Counted from the first letter of the stretch, positions 17,021 through 26,241 are shown. The stretch is DNA of 64,000 nucleotides from FEB-10 sp963710645 (GCA_963710645.1 CAVQBD010000009.1:62001-126000), one strand, 5' to 3'. Notes: generated from the letters alone by a model not told the origin. A program made the numbers and translations.

Positions 17021-19294
17021 ATGGGATTCCATCGGAAATCGGTAGTTGTGGGGGCGGCATTGTGCGTCGCGCTCGTTTTCTTCATGGCGGGGACCGTCCT
17101 TGCGGAGGGCCCGACACTCCGCGCGGTCGAACAGCCGGCGGGTGAAACACAGTTGTTGGTGAGGCACTTTGTGCCGCCCACCGACAAGGCCGGTGGCGGC
17201 AGCCTCGACTGCGAGGCACTCGCCAACAACCCGGGCATCGAGCCGCCGACCTTCGCCGCAGAGTGCGGCTATTGGAAGACCTCGGTCATCGGCGGAACAA
17301 ATACCGAATTGGGGCCCACCGATCTCGGATATGCCCAGGACATCGGCTTCGTGTCGGACAACTTCGTCAGCTTCCAACTCGGCGATTTCCCAGGCCAGGC
17401 CGTGGTGGGCCAGCAGACGGACGCCTACTACGGGATGGACTTCGACCCCGGCGCCACGACGCTGTGGGCGCTCAACGACACCAGCGGCACCCTTGGCACC
17501 ATCGATCTCGCGTCTGGCGCCTACACACCGGTGGTGGCGTGTCCGGGTCCCGGCGGAGGGACCTGGTCCGGCCTGACCATCGATTCGCTTGGCGGCTTCT
17601 GGGGCAGCACGGTTGACAGCCTCTACACCATCGACCCCGGCACCGGCGCCACAACCCTCGTTGGCGCCTTCGGAACCACCGGAGCGCTGGTGATCGACAT
17701 CGCCGTCAACGCCACCGGGGACATGTACCTGCACGACATCGGCGATGATTCGATCTACTCCGTGGATACCGCAACCGGTGCGGCAACCCTCATCGGCCCC
17801 ACCGGGTTTAACGCCAACTACGCCCAGGGCATGGATTTCGATGCTATCGACGGCACTCTCTACATTGCCTTGTATGAAGGCGGCGGCGCCAACGTCTACG
17901 GAACAGTGGACCTCGCCACCGGCGCGGTGACTGCGTTGGCCACCAGCAACCCCCAGGGCGAATTCGAGATGGCCGCTCAGACCGCTGCCGGCGATTTCGA
18001 GCCGCTGCGGTGCAACGGCGCGACGGTCAGCTTCGAGGCCGGCGATTTCATCCCGGACGACTGGAGCATCACCACCAACGCCGATCCTGGCGGTGAGTGG
18101 CTGGTGTCCACCGACAACAGTTCCACTTACTTCACGATTCCGCCGACGAGCGCCGGCACGCGCTACGCCTCGGCCAACGACGACGCGGCGGGGTCGGGCA
18201 GCGACGGCAGCGCGGACTACCTCTATAGCAACATCATCGATCTGTCGACGGCGTCTGCGGCGTCGATGGACTTCCTGTACTTCTTTACCGGTGTTTACGG
18301 TCAGATCGCCGGCGGCGTCGAGGTGAGTGGGGACGGCGGCGCGACATGGGATGGCGAAATCATCGTTCCGACCGCCAGCGACTGGGCGGGTTACAATCTC
18401 GATCTGTCCGCCTACGCCGGCAACGACAACGTCCAGGTGCGCTTCCACGCGGACGACGGTGGCGCTTGGGCAACCGGATATGCGGTGGACGCCATCTCTT
18501 TGGCCTGCATCCAGCCGGCGATCACCATGGCCAAGACCGTGGGTACGGAAGCCGGTGTTTGCGCCACCACCGACACCATCGTGGTGCCGCCGGGCACCGA
18601 CGTCTATTACTGCTACACGGCGACCAACACGGGCAACACTACGCTGGCGCTGCACACCCTGGTGGACGATCAACTGGGAACGATCTTCTCCGATCTTCCT
18701 TTCGATCTCCTGCCCGGAAATTCCGGCTATTGGGTCACCGACGCGGTCAACATCACGACGACCACCGTCAACACCGCCACCTGGACGGCCTTCAATCCCG
18801 ATCCGGTGGAGGCTGACGAGGCCGAGGCCACCGACGATGCCACCGTGGTGGTGCTGGCCAACGACACCTGTGACAACGCCATCGAGCTCACCTGCCCGGA
18901 GGGCGGTGGGACATTCAGCGTGATGGGATCAACCCTGCTGGCAAGCTACACCGGTCCCTTCGACTGCATCACCTCGCACACCGCGCCCGAGCTCTGGTAC
19001 AAGATCATGGGCAACGGCGGCGGCATCACGGCGAGCACCTGCTCGGCCAATACGAACTACGACACCAAGCTGTCGGCCTTCGACGGCACCTGCGGCGCCC
19101 TCGGCTGCGTCGTCGGCGACGATGACGACTCTTCGTGCAGCTTCAGCGGTCTCCAGACGACGATCAACTGGACATCGGTGCTCGGCACCGAGAACTACAT
19201 CATGGTGCACGGCTTCTCCAGCGGTGTGGGCGACTTCGAGCTCACCATCACCTGCGACATCCCGGTGGAGCTGCAGAGCTTCACCATCGAATAG
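17021..19294 (+). CDS. secreted multidomain surface protein A (duplicated pair)
   Basis: A 757-residue exported protein. The start at 17021 has a GGGAGGAG site. The signal peptide (residues 1 to about 28) ends ...AGTVLAE. Then: about 120-300, repeats of the form 'IDLASGAYTPV / IDPGTGATTLVG / VDTATGAATLIG', suggesting a propeller; about 325-500, a jelly-roll, choice-of-anchor-J-like domain (SFEAGDFIPDDWSITTNADP to YAVDAISLAC); about 500-610, a domain with YYCYTATNTGNTTL like those in DUF11-type repeats; about 615-745, a cysteine-rich PPC-like domain (NDTCDNAIEL to FELTITC). It ends IPVELQSFTIE. Its ends are almost identical to those of protein B; the middle is unrelated. No enzyme motif is seen. 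Confidence 0.85.
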   Translation: MGFHRKSVVVGAALCVALVFFMAGTVLAEGPTLRAVEQPAGETQLLVRHFVPPTDKAGGGSLDCEALANNPGIEPPTFAAECGYWKTSVIGGTNTELGPTDLGYAQDIGFVSDNFVSFQLGDFPGQAVVGQQTDAYYGMDFDPGATTLWALNDTSGTLGTIDLASGAYTPVVACPGPGGGTWSGLTIDSLGGFWGSTVDSLYTIDPGTGATTLVGAFGTTGALVIDIAVNATGDMYLHDIGDDSIYSVDTATGAATLIGPTGFNANYAQGMDFDAIDGTLYIALYEGGGANVYGTVDLATGAVTALATSNPQGEFEMAAQTAAGDFEPLRCNGATVSFEAGDFIPDDWSITTNADPGGEWLVSTDNSSTYFTIPPTSAGTRYASANDDAAGSGSDGSADYLYSNIIDLSTASAASMDFLYFFTGVYGQIAGGVEVSGDGGATWDGEIIVPTASDWAGYNLDLSAYAGNDNVQVRFHADDGGAWATGYAVDAISLACIQPAITMAKTVGTEAGVCATTDTIVVPPGTDVYYCYTATNTGNTTLALHTLVDDQLGTIFSDLPFDLLPGNSGYWVTDAVNITTTTVNTATWTAFNPDPVEADEAEATDDATVVVLANDTCDNAIELTCPEGGGTFSVMGSTLLASYTGPFDCITSHTAPELWYKIMGNGGGITASTCSANTNYDTKLSAFDGTCGALGCVVGDDDDSSCSFSGLQTTINWTSVLGTENYIMVHGFSSGVGDFELTITCDIPVELQSFTIE

Positions 19295-19342
19295 AAATCA
19301 CTCCATCCATCAACCGGCCGCCTCTTCGGAGGCGGCCTTTTT
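18511..19342 (+). repeat. 3' block of tandem duplication, copy 1
   Basis: About 830 bp covering the last third of gene A, its stop codon, the spacer and the terminator. It matches 20891-21722 with a constant offset of 2380 bp, so no indels are apparent; the encoded roughly 260 residues differ at about a dozen positions. The 5' ends of the two genes match at a different offset (2527 bp). Confidence 0.88.
19316..19337 (+). terminator. intrinsic terminator after surface protein A
   Basis: A 9-bp stem GGCCGCCTC / GAGGCGGCC with a TTCG tetraloop, followed by TTTTTCTT. Confidence 0.92.
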
Positions 19343-19487
19343 CTTGGCCAAGAGGCCATTGGAGAATGTTGCCTCATGACGGACATATTGAGACTATATA
19401 TCGAAATTCTCGATAGTGGCTGAGTTGGACCTTGAATTTTCTCCCACGTCGGATATCCTCTTCTGGGAATTTTCAACTATTTGTGTC

Positions 19488-19547
19488 GTGTCCATCGGGC
19501 CCGCATCAGTGCATGGGCCGGAACAACAATTCGGGAGGAGGAGCATT
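19488..19547 (+). promoter_or_regulatory. conserved 5' leader, copy 2
   Basis: Second copy of the leader at 16961-17020, starting at GTGTCCATCGGGCCCGC and ending in a GGGAGGAGGAG ribosome site before the ATG at 19548. The sequence 5' of this point differs between the copies, so the shared block begins sharply here. Confidence 0.6.
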
Positions 19548-21674
19548 ATGGGATTCCATCGGAAACCGGTAGTTGTGGGGGCGGCGTTGTGCGTCGCGCT
19601 CGTTTTCTTCATGGCGGGGGCGGCCCTCGCCGAGAACCCGACGATTCGTGCCGTGGAACAGCCGGTCGCCCAGGTCTTTCCACAGGGGCAACATTTCCCC
19701 TCCTACGACCCGAGCGACGGCTCGACCAAGGAAGCAGCCGAGACGAATCTCGGTTTCACGGCGCAGGTGGACCCGTTCGAAGGCAGCGGACCGGACATCA
19801 CAGCGCCCGGCACGCCGGCGGCGCCGACCATCGACGGTGTGTTGAGCCCGGGTGAGTGGGCCGACGCGCTGGCCATCGACATCTCCATCGTAGCTGCCCC
19901 GGTCACCATGTATCTCAAACACGACGGCAGCTATCTCTACGCGGCCTTCGTGGACGAGAATGACAGCACGAACGATGCCTACGACCAGATCGGCATCTAT
20001 TTCGACGATGAGGGCGGCGCTCCGCCAATCCTCTACGACGACATTTGGACCGCAGCGAACTGCCCAGCCGACGAGGGCAACTTCTGGGTCGGCAATTTTG
20101 CGCCGGACCCGGACGACCAGTTCCGCGGTTGGATCGCCGGACCCACCACATGCCCGGTGCAGTACGGCGGGACCAACGTGCAAATCGCCTACTCGGTCAG
20201 CGGTGGGTTCATGACCTACGAGGTGGCCATCGACCTCGCCGCGAGCGCCATCCAGGCGACCCAAGGCGAAACCCTCGGATGGCGGATCTACGTTGCGGAT
20301 CAGGGGGTGGATTTCAACGGATACTTCCCCGCAAGCTCGGTCTACGACGACCCCTCGACCTACTCCAACCTGACACTCGGTTTCATCGGTGAGGCCATTT
20401 CATGCGGTGGGGCGGGGGTACAGTTCGAGGACGGGATCCCCATCACCTGGACCAATACGGACAACGGCGGCCCATTCGCCTGGGTAACCACAGCGGATCC
20501 GGACGTGGCCCCCAACGAGACCGGCGGGACGGGAGAGGCGGCCATCGCTGACGCTGACGCCTTCAACGGCCCCGGTGACCCATACGATGCGGAGCTGTGG
20601 ACGAACTCGTTCAGTCTGGCAACCGCCTCCGCGGCGAATCTGGACCTCCGCTGGCGCCACCGCCAATTGAACAACTCGACCTTCAACATCGATGTGTCCG
20701 ATGACGGCGGAGGGAGCTGGACCGGCTTGGTCAACGATACGGCGGGCAATCCCGGTGGAAATGCCGGCGACGCGGCATCGCTCGATCTCACGCCCTGGGC
20801 CGGTGCTGATGACGTCACTGTGCGTTTCCGGTTCCAAGGGAACGCCTGGGACTATTACGCCCAGGTGGACGAGATCGCGCTGAACTGCACCCAACCGGCG
20901 ATCACCATGGCCAAGACCGTGGGCACCGAGGCTGGAGTCTGCGCCACCACCGACACCATCGTGGTGCCGCCAGGCACCGATGTCTACTACTGCTACACGG
21001 CGACCAACACGGGCAACACGACGCTGGCGCTGCACACCCTGGTGGACGATCAGCTGGGTACGATCTTCTCCGACCTTCCCTTCGATCTCCTGCCCGGCAA
21101 CGGGGCCTATTGGATCACCGACGCGGTCAACATCACGACGACCACCGTCAACACCGCCACCTGGACGGCCTTCAATCCGGATCCGGTGGAGGCTGACGAG
21201 GCCGAGGCCACCGACGACGCCACCGTGGTGGTGCTGGCCAACGACACCTGTGACGACGCCATCGAACTCACCTGCCCGGAGGGCGGCGGCACCTTCAGCG
21301 TGATGGGATCGACCCTGTTGGCAAGCTACACCGGTCCCTTCGACTGCATCACCTCGCACACCGCCCCCGACCTCTGGTACAAGATCATGGGCAACGGCGG
21401 CGGCATCACGGCGAGCACCTGCTCGGCGAACACCAACTACGACACCAAGCTGTCGTCCTTCGACGGCACCTGCGGCGCCCTCGGTTGCGTCATTGGTGAC
21501 GATGATGATTCGTCGTGCGGGTTCAGCGCTCTCCAGACGACCATCAACTGGACGTCGGTCGTGGACACCGAGTACTACATCATGGTGCACGGCTACTCCA
21601 GCGGCGTGGGCGACTTCGAGCTCACCATCACCTGCGACATCCCGGTGGAGCTGCAGAGCTTCACCATCGAATAG
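19548..21674 (+). CDS. secreted multidomain surface protein B (duplicated pair)
   Basis: A 708-residue exported protein with nearly the same signal peptide as protein A. The middle differs: residues about 85-280 resemble a CBM9/DOMON-like sugar- or ligand-binding fold (PTIDGVLSPGEWADALAID, then MYLKHDGSYLYAAFVDEND, then IGIYFDDEGG), and about 290-450 form a jelly-roll, choice-of-anchor-like domain (FEDGIPITWTNTDNGGPF to YYAQVDEIALNC). The last roughly 260 residues repeat those of protein A, including the DUF11-like and cysteine-rich domains and the tail IPVELQSFTIE. The own leader and terminator suggest separate transcription. Binding to extracellular carbohydrate is an inference from the fold pattern. 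Confidence 0.85.
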   Translation: MGFHRKPVVVGAALCVALVFFMAGAALAENPTIRAVEQPVAQVFPQGQHFPSYDPSDGSTKEAAETNLGFTAQVDPFEGSGPDITAPGTPAAPTIDGVLSPGEWADALAIDISIVAAPVTMYLKHDGSYLYAAFVDENDSTNDAYDQIGIYFDDEGGAPPILYDDIWTAANCPADEGNFWVGNFAPDPDDQFRGWIAGPTTCPVQYGGTNVQIAYSVSGGFMTYEVAIDLAASAIQATQGETLGWRIYVADQGVDFNGYFPASSVYDDPSTYSNLTLGFIGEAISCGGAGVQFEDGIPITWTNTDNGGPFAWVTTADPDVAPNETGGTGEAAIADADAFNGPGDPYDAELWTNSFSLATASAANLDLRWRHRQLNNSTFNIDVSDDGGGSWTGLVNDTAGNPGGNAGDAASLDLTPWAGADDVTVRFRFQGNAWDYYAQVDEIALNCTQPAITMAKTVGTEAGVCATTDTIVVPPGTDVYYCYTATNTGNTTLALHTLVDDQLGTIFSDLPFDLLPGNGAYWITDAVNITTTTVNTATWTAFNPDPVEADEAEATDDATVVVLANDTCDDAIELTCPEGGGTFSVMGSTLLASYTGPFDCITSHTAPDLWYKIMGNGGGITASTCSANTNYDTKLSSFDGTCGALGCVIGDDDDSSCGFSALQTTINWTSVVDTEYYIMVHGYSSGVGDFELTITCDIPVELQSFTIE

Positions 21675-21722
21675 CAATCACTCCATCCATCAACCGGCCG
21701 CCTCTTCGGAGGCGGCCTTTTT
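20891..21722 (+). repeat. 3' block of tandem duplication, copy 2
   Basis: Matches 18511-19342 without apparent gaps, from the codons for PAITMAKTVGTE through the stop codon and the terminator. The near-identity ends abruptly after the terminator T-run. Confidence 0.88.
21696..21717 (+). terminator. intrinsic terminator after surface protein B
   Basis: Same 9-bp stem and TTCG loop as at 19316-19337, followed by TTTTTGG. Confidence 0.92.
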
Positions 21723-21765
21723 GGTCGTTTTGGGGAGATTCTGCCGGAACTGTGGTCGGGTGTGG

Positions 21766-22182
21766 TCAACCCGGCTGGGAAAGCTCGATCAGCACCCCAC
21801 CGGCAGACTTCGGGTGGACAAAGCACACCAGACAGCCATGGGCACCCGGTTGGGGTTCTTCCGACAGCAGGCGGTAGCCCTCGCCCGATAGCCGGTCCAT
21901 CGCCCCTCGGATATCGTCGACCCGGATGCAGATGTGGTGGAGACCGGGACCTCGGCGCTCCAGGTGGCGAGCAATGGGCGAATTCGGGCCGATGGGCTCG
22001 AGCAGCTCCAGCCTGGTCTCTCCCAGCGGCAGGAATCCCACCCGAACTCCCTGCTCCGCCACCTCCTCCTCACCCTCGAGTTCGAGACCGAGGGCCCGGT
22101 AGATCCCGAGCCCTTCCTCGATGGAGGACACGGCGATCCCGAGATGATCGAGCTGGAGGCCCGTGAGGGGGTCGTCCGCCAT
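21766..22182 (-). CDS. mce: methylmalonyl-CoA epimerase (VOC family)
   Basis: A 138-residue glyoxalase-fold (VOC) protein that interconverts the R and S forms of methylmalonyl-CoA in propionate and branched-chain metabolism. It starts LDHLGIAVSSIEEGLGIY (metal His at residue 13) and continues with LELLEPIG, GLHHICIRVDDI (His near residue 81) and ends VLIELSQ (metal Glu), the usual epimerase order. Its ATG shares the A of the upstream acyl-CoA dehydrogenase stop codon (TGATG), so the genes are translationally coupled. The methylmalonyl-CoA mutase is not in the window. Confidence 0.92.
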   Translation of the reverse strand: MADDPLTGLQLDHLGIAVSSIEEGLGIYRALGLELEGEEEVAEQGVRVGFLPLGETRLELLEPIGPNSPIARHLERRGPGLHHICIRVDDIRGAMDRLSGEGYRLLSEEPQPGAHGCLVCFVHPKSAGGVLIELSQPG

Positions 22183-23336
22183 CAGCCGGCCTGACCCTCT
22201 CGCAGCAGCTCCCGTGCAATCACCAACCGTTGGATCTCCGATGTGCCCTCACCGATGGTGCACAGCTTGGCATCTCGCCAGGCTCGCTCCACCGGGTACT
22301 CCTTGGTGTATCCATAGCCACCGTGGAGCTGGATCGCCTCCTCCGCGACCCGGACCGCCACCTCGGAGGCGAAGACCTTGGCCATGGACGAGGACCGGGT
22401 CGTCGGTCTGCCGGCCGATTTGTCCACCGCAGCCCGCATGGTCAGAAGCCGCGCCGCATCCACATCGGTGGCCATGTCGGCGAGCTTGACCTTGGTGATC
22501 TGGAAAGCGGACAGGGGTTTGCCGAACTGCTCGCGGATCGAGGCGTAATCCACCGCGGCATCGAGGGCACCGCGGGCGATGCCGAGCGACAGTGCGGCGA
22601 TGGAGATCCTGCCGCCGTCCAGGACCTGCATGGCCTGGATAAACCCCTCACCCTCGTTTCCCAGCAGGTACGACGCCGGGATGCGACAATCCTCCATGAC
22701 CAGCGACGAGGTGTCGGAGCAGCGCATTCCGAGCTTGTTCTCCTTCTTTCCAGGACCGATGCCGGGCCGGTCGAACGGAACAAAAAAGGCCGAGATGCCG
22801 TGGTGGCCGGCCTCCTTCGAGGTCCGTGCAACCACCACCGCGGCCTGGCCCACCGTGGCGTGGGTGATGAAGTTCTTGGACCCGTTGAGCACCCATTCAT
22901 CACCGTCGCGGACCGCCGTCGTCGTCGTCCCGCCGGCATCGGAGCCGGCTCCCGGCTCGGTGAGGCCCCATGCGCCGATCCACTCCCCGCTCGCGAGCTT
23001 GGGAAGGTACTGCCGCTTGAGATCTTCCGCCCCGAAAAGGAATAGATGGTTGGTGCACAGCGAGTTATGAGCCGCGACTCCGAGCCCGACGCCGCCATCG
23101 GCGGCACCGATCTCTTCCAGGATGAGGACGTACTCGACGTAGCCCAGACCGGCCCCGCCGTACTCCTCCGGGATCAGGACGCCCAGCAGGCCGAGTTCGC
23201 CAAGCTTGGCGAACAGCTCACGGGGGAATTCCTGGGCCTCATCCCACTCCACCGCATGGGGCGCGATCTCGTTCTGAGACAGGTCTCGAACCATGTCCCG
23301 AATCGACTTCTGGTCCTGGGTGAACTCGAAATCCAC
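22182..23336 (-). CDS. acyl-CoA dehydrogenase
   Basis: A 384-residue FAD enzyme of standard short acyl-CoA dehydrogenase length. The GTG start at 23336 has a GAGGAGG site 5 bp away; the open frame extends upstream to 23795 through sequence shared with the neighbouring intergenic region and is not used. Marks: WGLTEPGAGSDAGG (flavin site), LGMRCSDTSSLVMEDCRIP, and the C-terminal LHGGYGYTKEYPVERAWRDAK with IGEGTSEIQ. It is followed directly by methylmalonyl-CoA epimerase, which hints at a short or branched-chain acyl-CoA substrate feeding propionyl-CoA metabolism (inference). Confidence 0.93.
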   Translation of the reverse strand: MDFEFTQDQKSIRDMVRDLSQNEIAPHAVEWDEAQEFPRELFAKLGELGLLGVLIPEEYGGAGLGYVEYVLILEEIGAADGGVGLGVAAHNSLCTNHLFLFGAEDLKRQYLPKLASGEWIGAWGLTEPGAGSDAGGTTTTAVRDGDEWVLNGSKNFITHATVGQAAVVVARTSKEAGHHGISAFFVPFDRPGIGPGKKENKLGMRCSDTSSLVMEDCRIPASYLLGNEGEGFIQAMQVLDGGRISIAALSLGIARGALDAAVDYASIREQFGKPLSAFQITKVKLADMATDVDAARLLTMRAAVDKSAGRPTTRSSSMAKVFASEVAVRVAEEAIQLHGGYGYTKEYPVERAWRDAKLCTIGEGTSEIQRLVIARELLREGQAG

Positions 23337-23401
23337 GGATACCTCCTCGGGGGGAAACGCCACTGAACATTGTAGGCCCGCCCGGGTCCACCCCTCAAGG
23401 G

Positions 23402-25504
23402 CTACGGCGCCTGAACATGCCAGGGGACGATCTCTACTCCCGTGTAGTAGTGCCGGAGGATCCGATCGTATGTCATCCCGGCCCGCGCCAGACCGTAGGC
23501 GCCATTCTGGCAGAGACCGACGCCGTGACCCCATCCCCGGCCCAGAAAACGCACCGTTTTCGTCCCGTCGGGACCCACCATCTCGTGCATGACAAACAGA
23601 TTCTCGGGCAGATCGAGGGCTCGTCGGATCGGAAATCCACTGAGCTCTTTTCGGGTCCCCGACCGGCCGATGGCGGTCAGACCGACCACCCGGCCGGAAA
23701 CACCTCGGCGGATCACCTCGAGCCGGTCCAGGTCCGGCATTTCGAGCCGCTGAGCGAGCTCGTCCCAGTTTCGGTCGCGGGCCCAGCTGCTCCATGCCGA
23801 TCGGCGGTCCGCCTCTCCCCCGCCACCCGACTGGACCACCACAAGAGCCAGCAGATCGGTGCCCCGGCGGTACCGTTCGAGGGTCGTGCCCGGGAGCACG
23901 CGGAGGTCTGAGGCGCTACCGTAGGTCGAATCCCAACGCCAGTAGAGGGGAACTGGCGACGGCAGCGCTTCCGACCGCTCGGCCCGCCGGGGGAAGATGG
24001 CGACTCCGTCGGGATGGGGCACACCTTCACCGGCGTCCTGGACCACCAACCCCTGGAGCTCAAGCACCGCCAACGCGGCCCGCAGATACCAGCCGCGAAC
24101 CCGGACGTCGTTCCCAGCAGGTACCTCCAGCGGAATCTGGAACAGATCGGCCAACTCGGCAAGGCCCCCCGCGCCGGTTCGCGTCACCAGGGCTCCGGTC
24201 TCCTCGAGACCTCCCGCGGCCATCAGGCTAGCCGTGAACTCGGCCGGGTCGGGATTCGCTCCGACGCGGCCGGGCCGCCCGTTGCACAGAGAACCCACCC
24301 GATCCACCACGGCCTGCGGCGTGGCGGAGGTCGCCAAACTCAACGCCCGGGCGGCAAGATGGCTTCTGAAGGCCGCGGCGTCGGGGAAGGTCCCCTCGCC
24401 GCCGGTGCCGGAGAGGGTCATGGGCCGGTCCCAGACGCACGGCACTCCCTTCAGGTACGGCTGAGCCCTGCCCGAGAACAGCAGTGACGAGTCCTCGGTA
24501 TGACCGCCGCAGGTGGAGGTGTACATGGCATCTATGGGAACGCCATCGGATACCGCGATCAGTCCGGCGGTCTCGTCCACCGCACGATCGGTGAGCGGGT
24601 GGTGGACCGAGAATCCGCGATACACCTGGCACGCGGGGGTGTCGCAGAGATCGTAGCCCTCGTCATCGTGATCTCCGAGGTGGGCCACCGCATAGGTCCG
24701 GGCAGCCACGGCCTGGGCCTTGAGGGCGTCGAGCTGTGGGAACTGGGACGGCCCCATCTCGGCAGGCACCACACCCTTGAGGTAGCTCTCGAGGTTGAGC
24801 TCGTTGATCACCAGCAGCTCTCCCTGCGAAACGCGAAAGACCAACCGACCCAGGTATCGGCCACCCGCCACCGAGGACGGCCAACCATCCTGGGGTTCCA
24901 GGGTCAGGGCTCCCGAAATTTCGGCCGATGCCGCGTCGGCGGAATCAACCCGGATCGAAACTCCGGTGAGGACCGGGTACGCCTCCGGAAAACCGGCCCC
25001 CGACAAGACGGCCTTCGGGTCTGCCGGCTCGGACGAACGCCAATGGACCCGCACCCTGAAAAAACCACTGTCGGACGGCACCGAGGCCGTCATCACCGCA
25101 GACCCCAGCGCATCCCGGAGTTGGTTTTCCACCGCCACGGCGGTGGCGGGATCACGAAAAGCGGCCACCTGCCACGCCCGTGACGAAACAACCCGCAGCG
25201 ACAACGGTCCCCAGAACCAACCCTCCTGGTCGTTCCAATTCGCCCGATACGCCCGACCCGGTTGGCTCAACTCCACCGCATCGCTGGTCCTGGCAAGCAG
25301 GATTCTGACCAAAGGTGGCTCGACGTAGCTGGTGGGCCCACCCGACGGAATCTGGGGAACCGGAGCCGGGATCGGCAGGAACGCAGGCGCGGTCGCTGGC
25401 CCGGGAACCGCGGTGGGCGTCGGTGAGGGGCTCGGGGTCGAAGTGGTGGCGCATCCGGTGGCAAGCAGCACGGCGGCCAACGCCCCCCACCGCCACAGGT
25501 TCAA
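23402..25504 (-). CDS. lipoprotein with SPOR-like and SpoIID/LytB domains
   Basis: A 700-residue predicted lipoprotein. The TTG start at 25504 overlaps the stop of the upstream ATPase gene. A lipobox LLATGC gives Cys18, followed by a Pro/Thr/Ser-rich linker (residues 20-60). Residues 110-155 (WQVAAFRDPATAVAVENQLRD to FFRVRVHW) look like a SPOR peptidoglycan-binding domain. The SpoIID/LytB part runs from about 235 (NLESYLKGVVPAEM, ALKAQAVAARTYA, STCGGHTEDS) to the C-terminus (GRGWGHGVGLCQNGAYGLA). SpoIID proteins are lytic transglycosylases on glycan strands stripped of peptides; a role in cell-wall remodelling or division is inferred. A large insert (about 390-590) separates the SpoIID blocks. 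Confidence 0.88.
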   Translation of the reverse strand: MNLWRWGALAAVLLATGCATTSTPSPSPTPTAVPGPATAPAFLPIPAPVPQIPSGGPTSYVEPPLVRILLARTSDAVELSQPGRAYRANWNDQEGWFWGPLSLRVVSSRAWQVAAFRDPATAVAVENQLRDALGSAVMTASVPSDSGFFRVRVHWRSSEPADPKAVLSGAGFPEAYPVLTGVSIRVDSADAASAEISGALTLEPQDGWPSSVAGGRYLGRLVFRVSQGELLVINELNLESYLKGVVPAEMGPSQFPQLDALKAQAVAARTYAVAHLGDHDDEGYDLCDTPACQVYRGFSVHHPLTDRAVDETAGLIAVSDGVPIDAMYTSTCGGHTEDSSLLFSGRAQPYLKGVPCVWDRPMTLSGTGGEGTFPDAAAFRSHLAARALSLATSATPQAVVDRVGSLCNGRPGRVGANPDPAEFTASLMAAGGLEETGALVTRTGAGGLAELADLFQIPLEVPAGNDVRVRGWYLRAALAVLELQGLVVQDAGEGVPHPDGVAIFPRRAERSEALPSPVPLYWRWDSTYGSASDLRVLPGTTLERYRRGTDLLALVVVQSGGGGEADRRSAWSSWARDRNWDELAQRLEMPDLDRLEVIRRGVSGRVVGLTAIGRSGTRKELSGFPIRRALDLPENLFVMHEMVGPDGTKTVRFLGRGWGHGVGLCQNGAYGLARAGMTYDRILRHYYTGVEIVPWHVQAP

Positions 25505-26241
25505 GGAGTTCTCCGCTCTGCCGGCTCGGCGAGACGTTGCTGTCGATAATCCTCACCCCGAAGCTCCAACCGACGGCACATCTCGAACAACCGCGATCGG
25601 ATCCGAGCCGACACGCGTTCGGTGAGCGACTCCTGGCCGGCACGATTGAAATCCGAATAGTTGGTGGTAAAAATCGTCAACCGGTTTTCAACGTAGCGTG
25701 TGTTGACGAGGAAGTAGAGAAGGTCCATCACCCACGGGGTGACCTTTCCGGCGCCGAGTTCGTCGAGGACCAGCACCTCGGCGTTGACCAGTGGCCGCAG
25801 GATCTCTCGACTGGAGCCTGGTCCGTCAAAGGTCATCTGGATTTCCAGCACCAGGGAGGTGAAATCGGCGAACCGACCGCGGACTCCCTTCGTGGTGATC
25901 AACTCCTGCAGCGCCGCCACCGCGAGGTGGGTCTTCCCCGTGCCCACGGTACCCATGAGCACCAATCCCTTTTCCGAGTCGGGATAGAGATCGACAAACT
26001 CCCGCACGGCTCTGAGTGCACGTTTGAGCGTCGGATCTTCTTCGTTCCACAGCGCAAAGCTCTCCAGGGTGCAATGACGGTATCGTGCCGGGATGCCAGC
26101 TTTTTCCAGCAATTTTCCCCGTCTTTGAGCTTCGGCACATTCGCACCGCCGAGCGACATCGGCACCGTCAACCTCCTGCAGTCGCCAGCCGGTGCCGCCG
26201 CACTCCGGGCAGACAGTCACGACTTCTTTCGCCTCGGTCAT
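25501..26241 (-). CDS. DnaC/DnaI-like ATP-binding protein
   Basis: A 246-residue AAA+ ATPase. The N-terminal CPECGGTGW (C11, C14) and RRCEC (C33, C35) form a likely zinc site. Walker A GTVGTGKT is at residues 97-104, Walker B VLVLDELG near 155-162, and a sensor-like TIFTTNYS follows; a probable arginine finger lies in ERVSARIRSRLFEM. This order matches the DnaC/DnaI helicase loaders, and also IstB-type ATPases, but no transposase is nearby. It overlaps the SpoIID-domain gene by 4 bp. It probably acts in loading the replicative helicase, but the phage- or transposon-type alternative cannot be excluded. Confidence 0.83.
   Translation of the reverse strand: MTEAKEVVTVCPECGGTGWRLQEVDGADVARRCECAEAQRRGKLLEKAGIPARYRHCTLESFALWNEEDPTLKRALRAVREFVDLYPDSEKGLVLMGTVGTGKTHLAVAALQELITTKGVRGRFADFTSLVLEIQMTFDGPGSSREILRPLVNAEVLVLDELGAGKVTPWVMDLLYFLVNTRYVENRLTIFTTNYSDFNRAGQESLTERVSARIRSRLFEMCRRLELRGEDYRQQRLAEPAERRTP

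Noticed and set aside
22182..23795. N-terminal extension of the acyl-CoA dehydrogenase to 537 residues
   Set aside because: The extension runs into the SpoIID gene end in another frame and has no homology; the GTG at 23336 has a good ribosome site and matches family length.
25501..26241. IstB-type transposition helper
   Set aside because: No IstA transposase or terminal inverted repeats nearby; the zinc cysteines favour a DnaC/DnaI-like loader.
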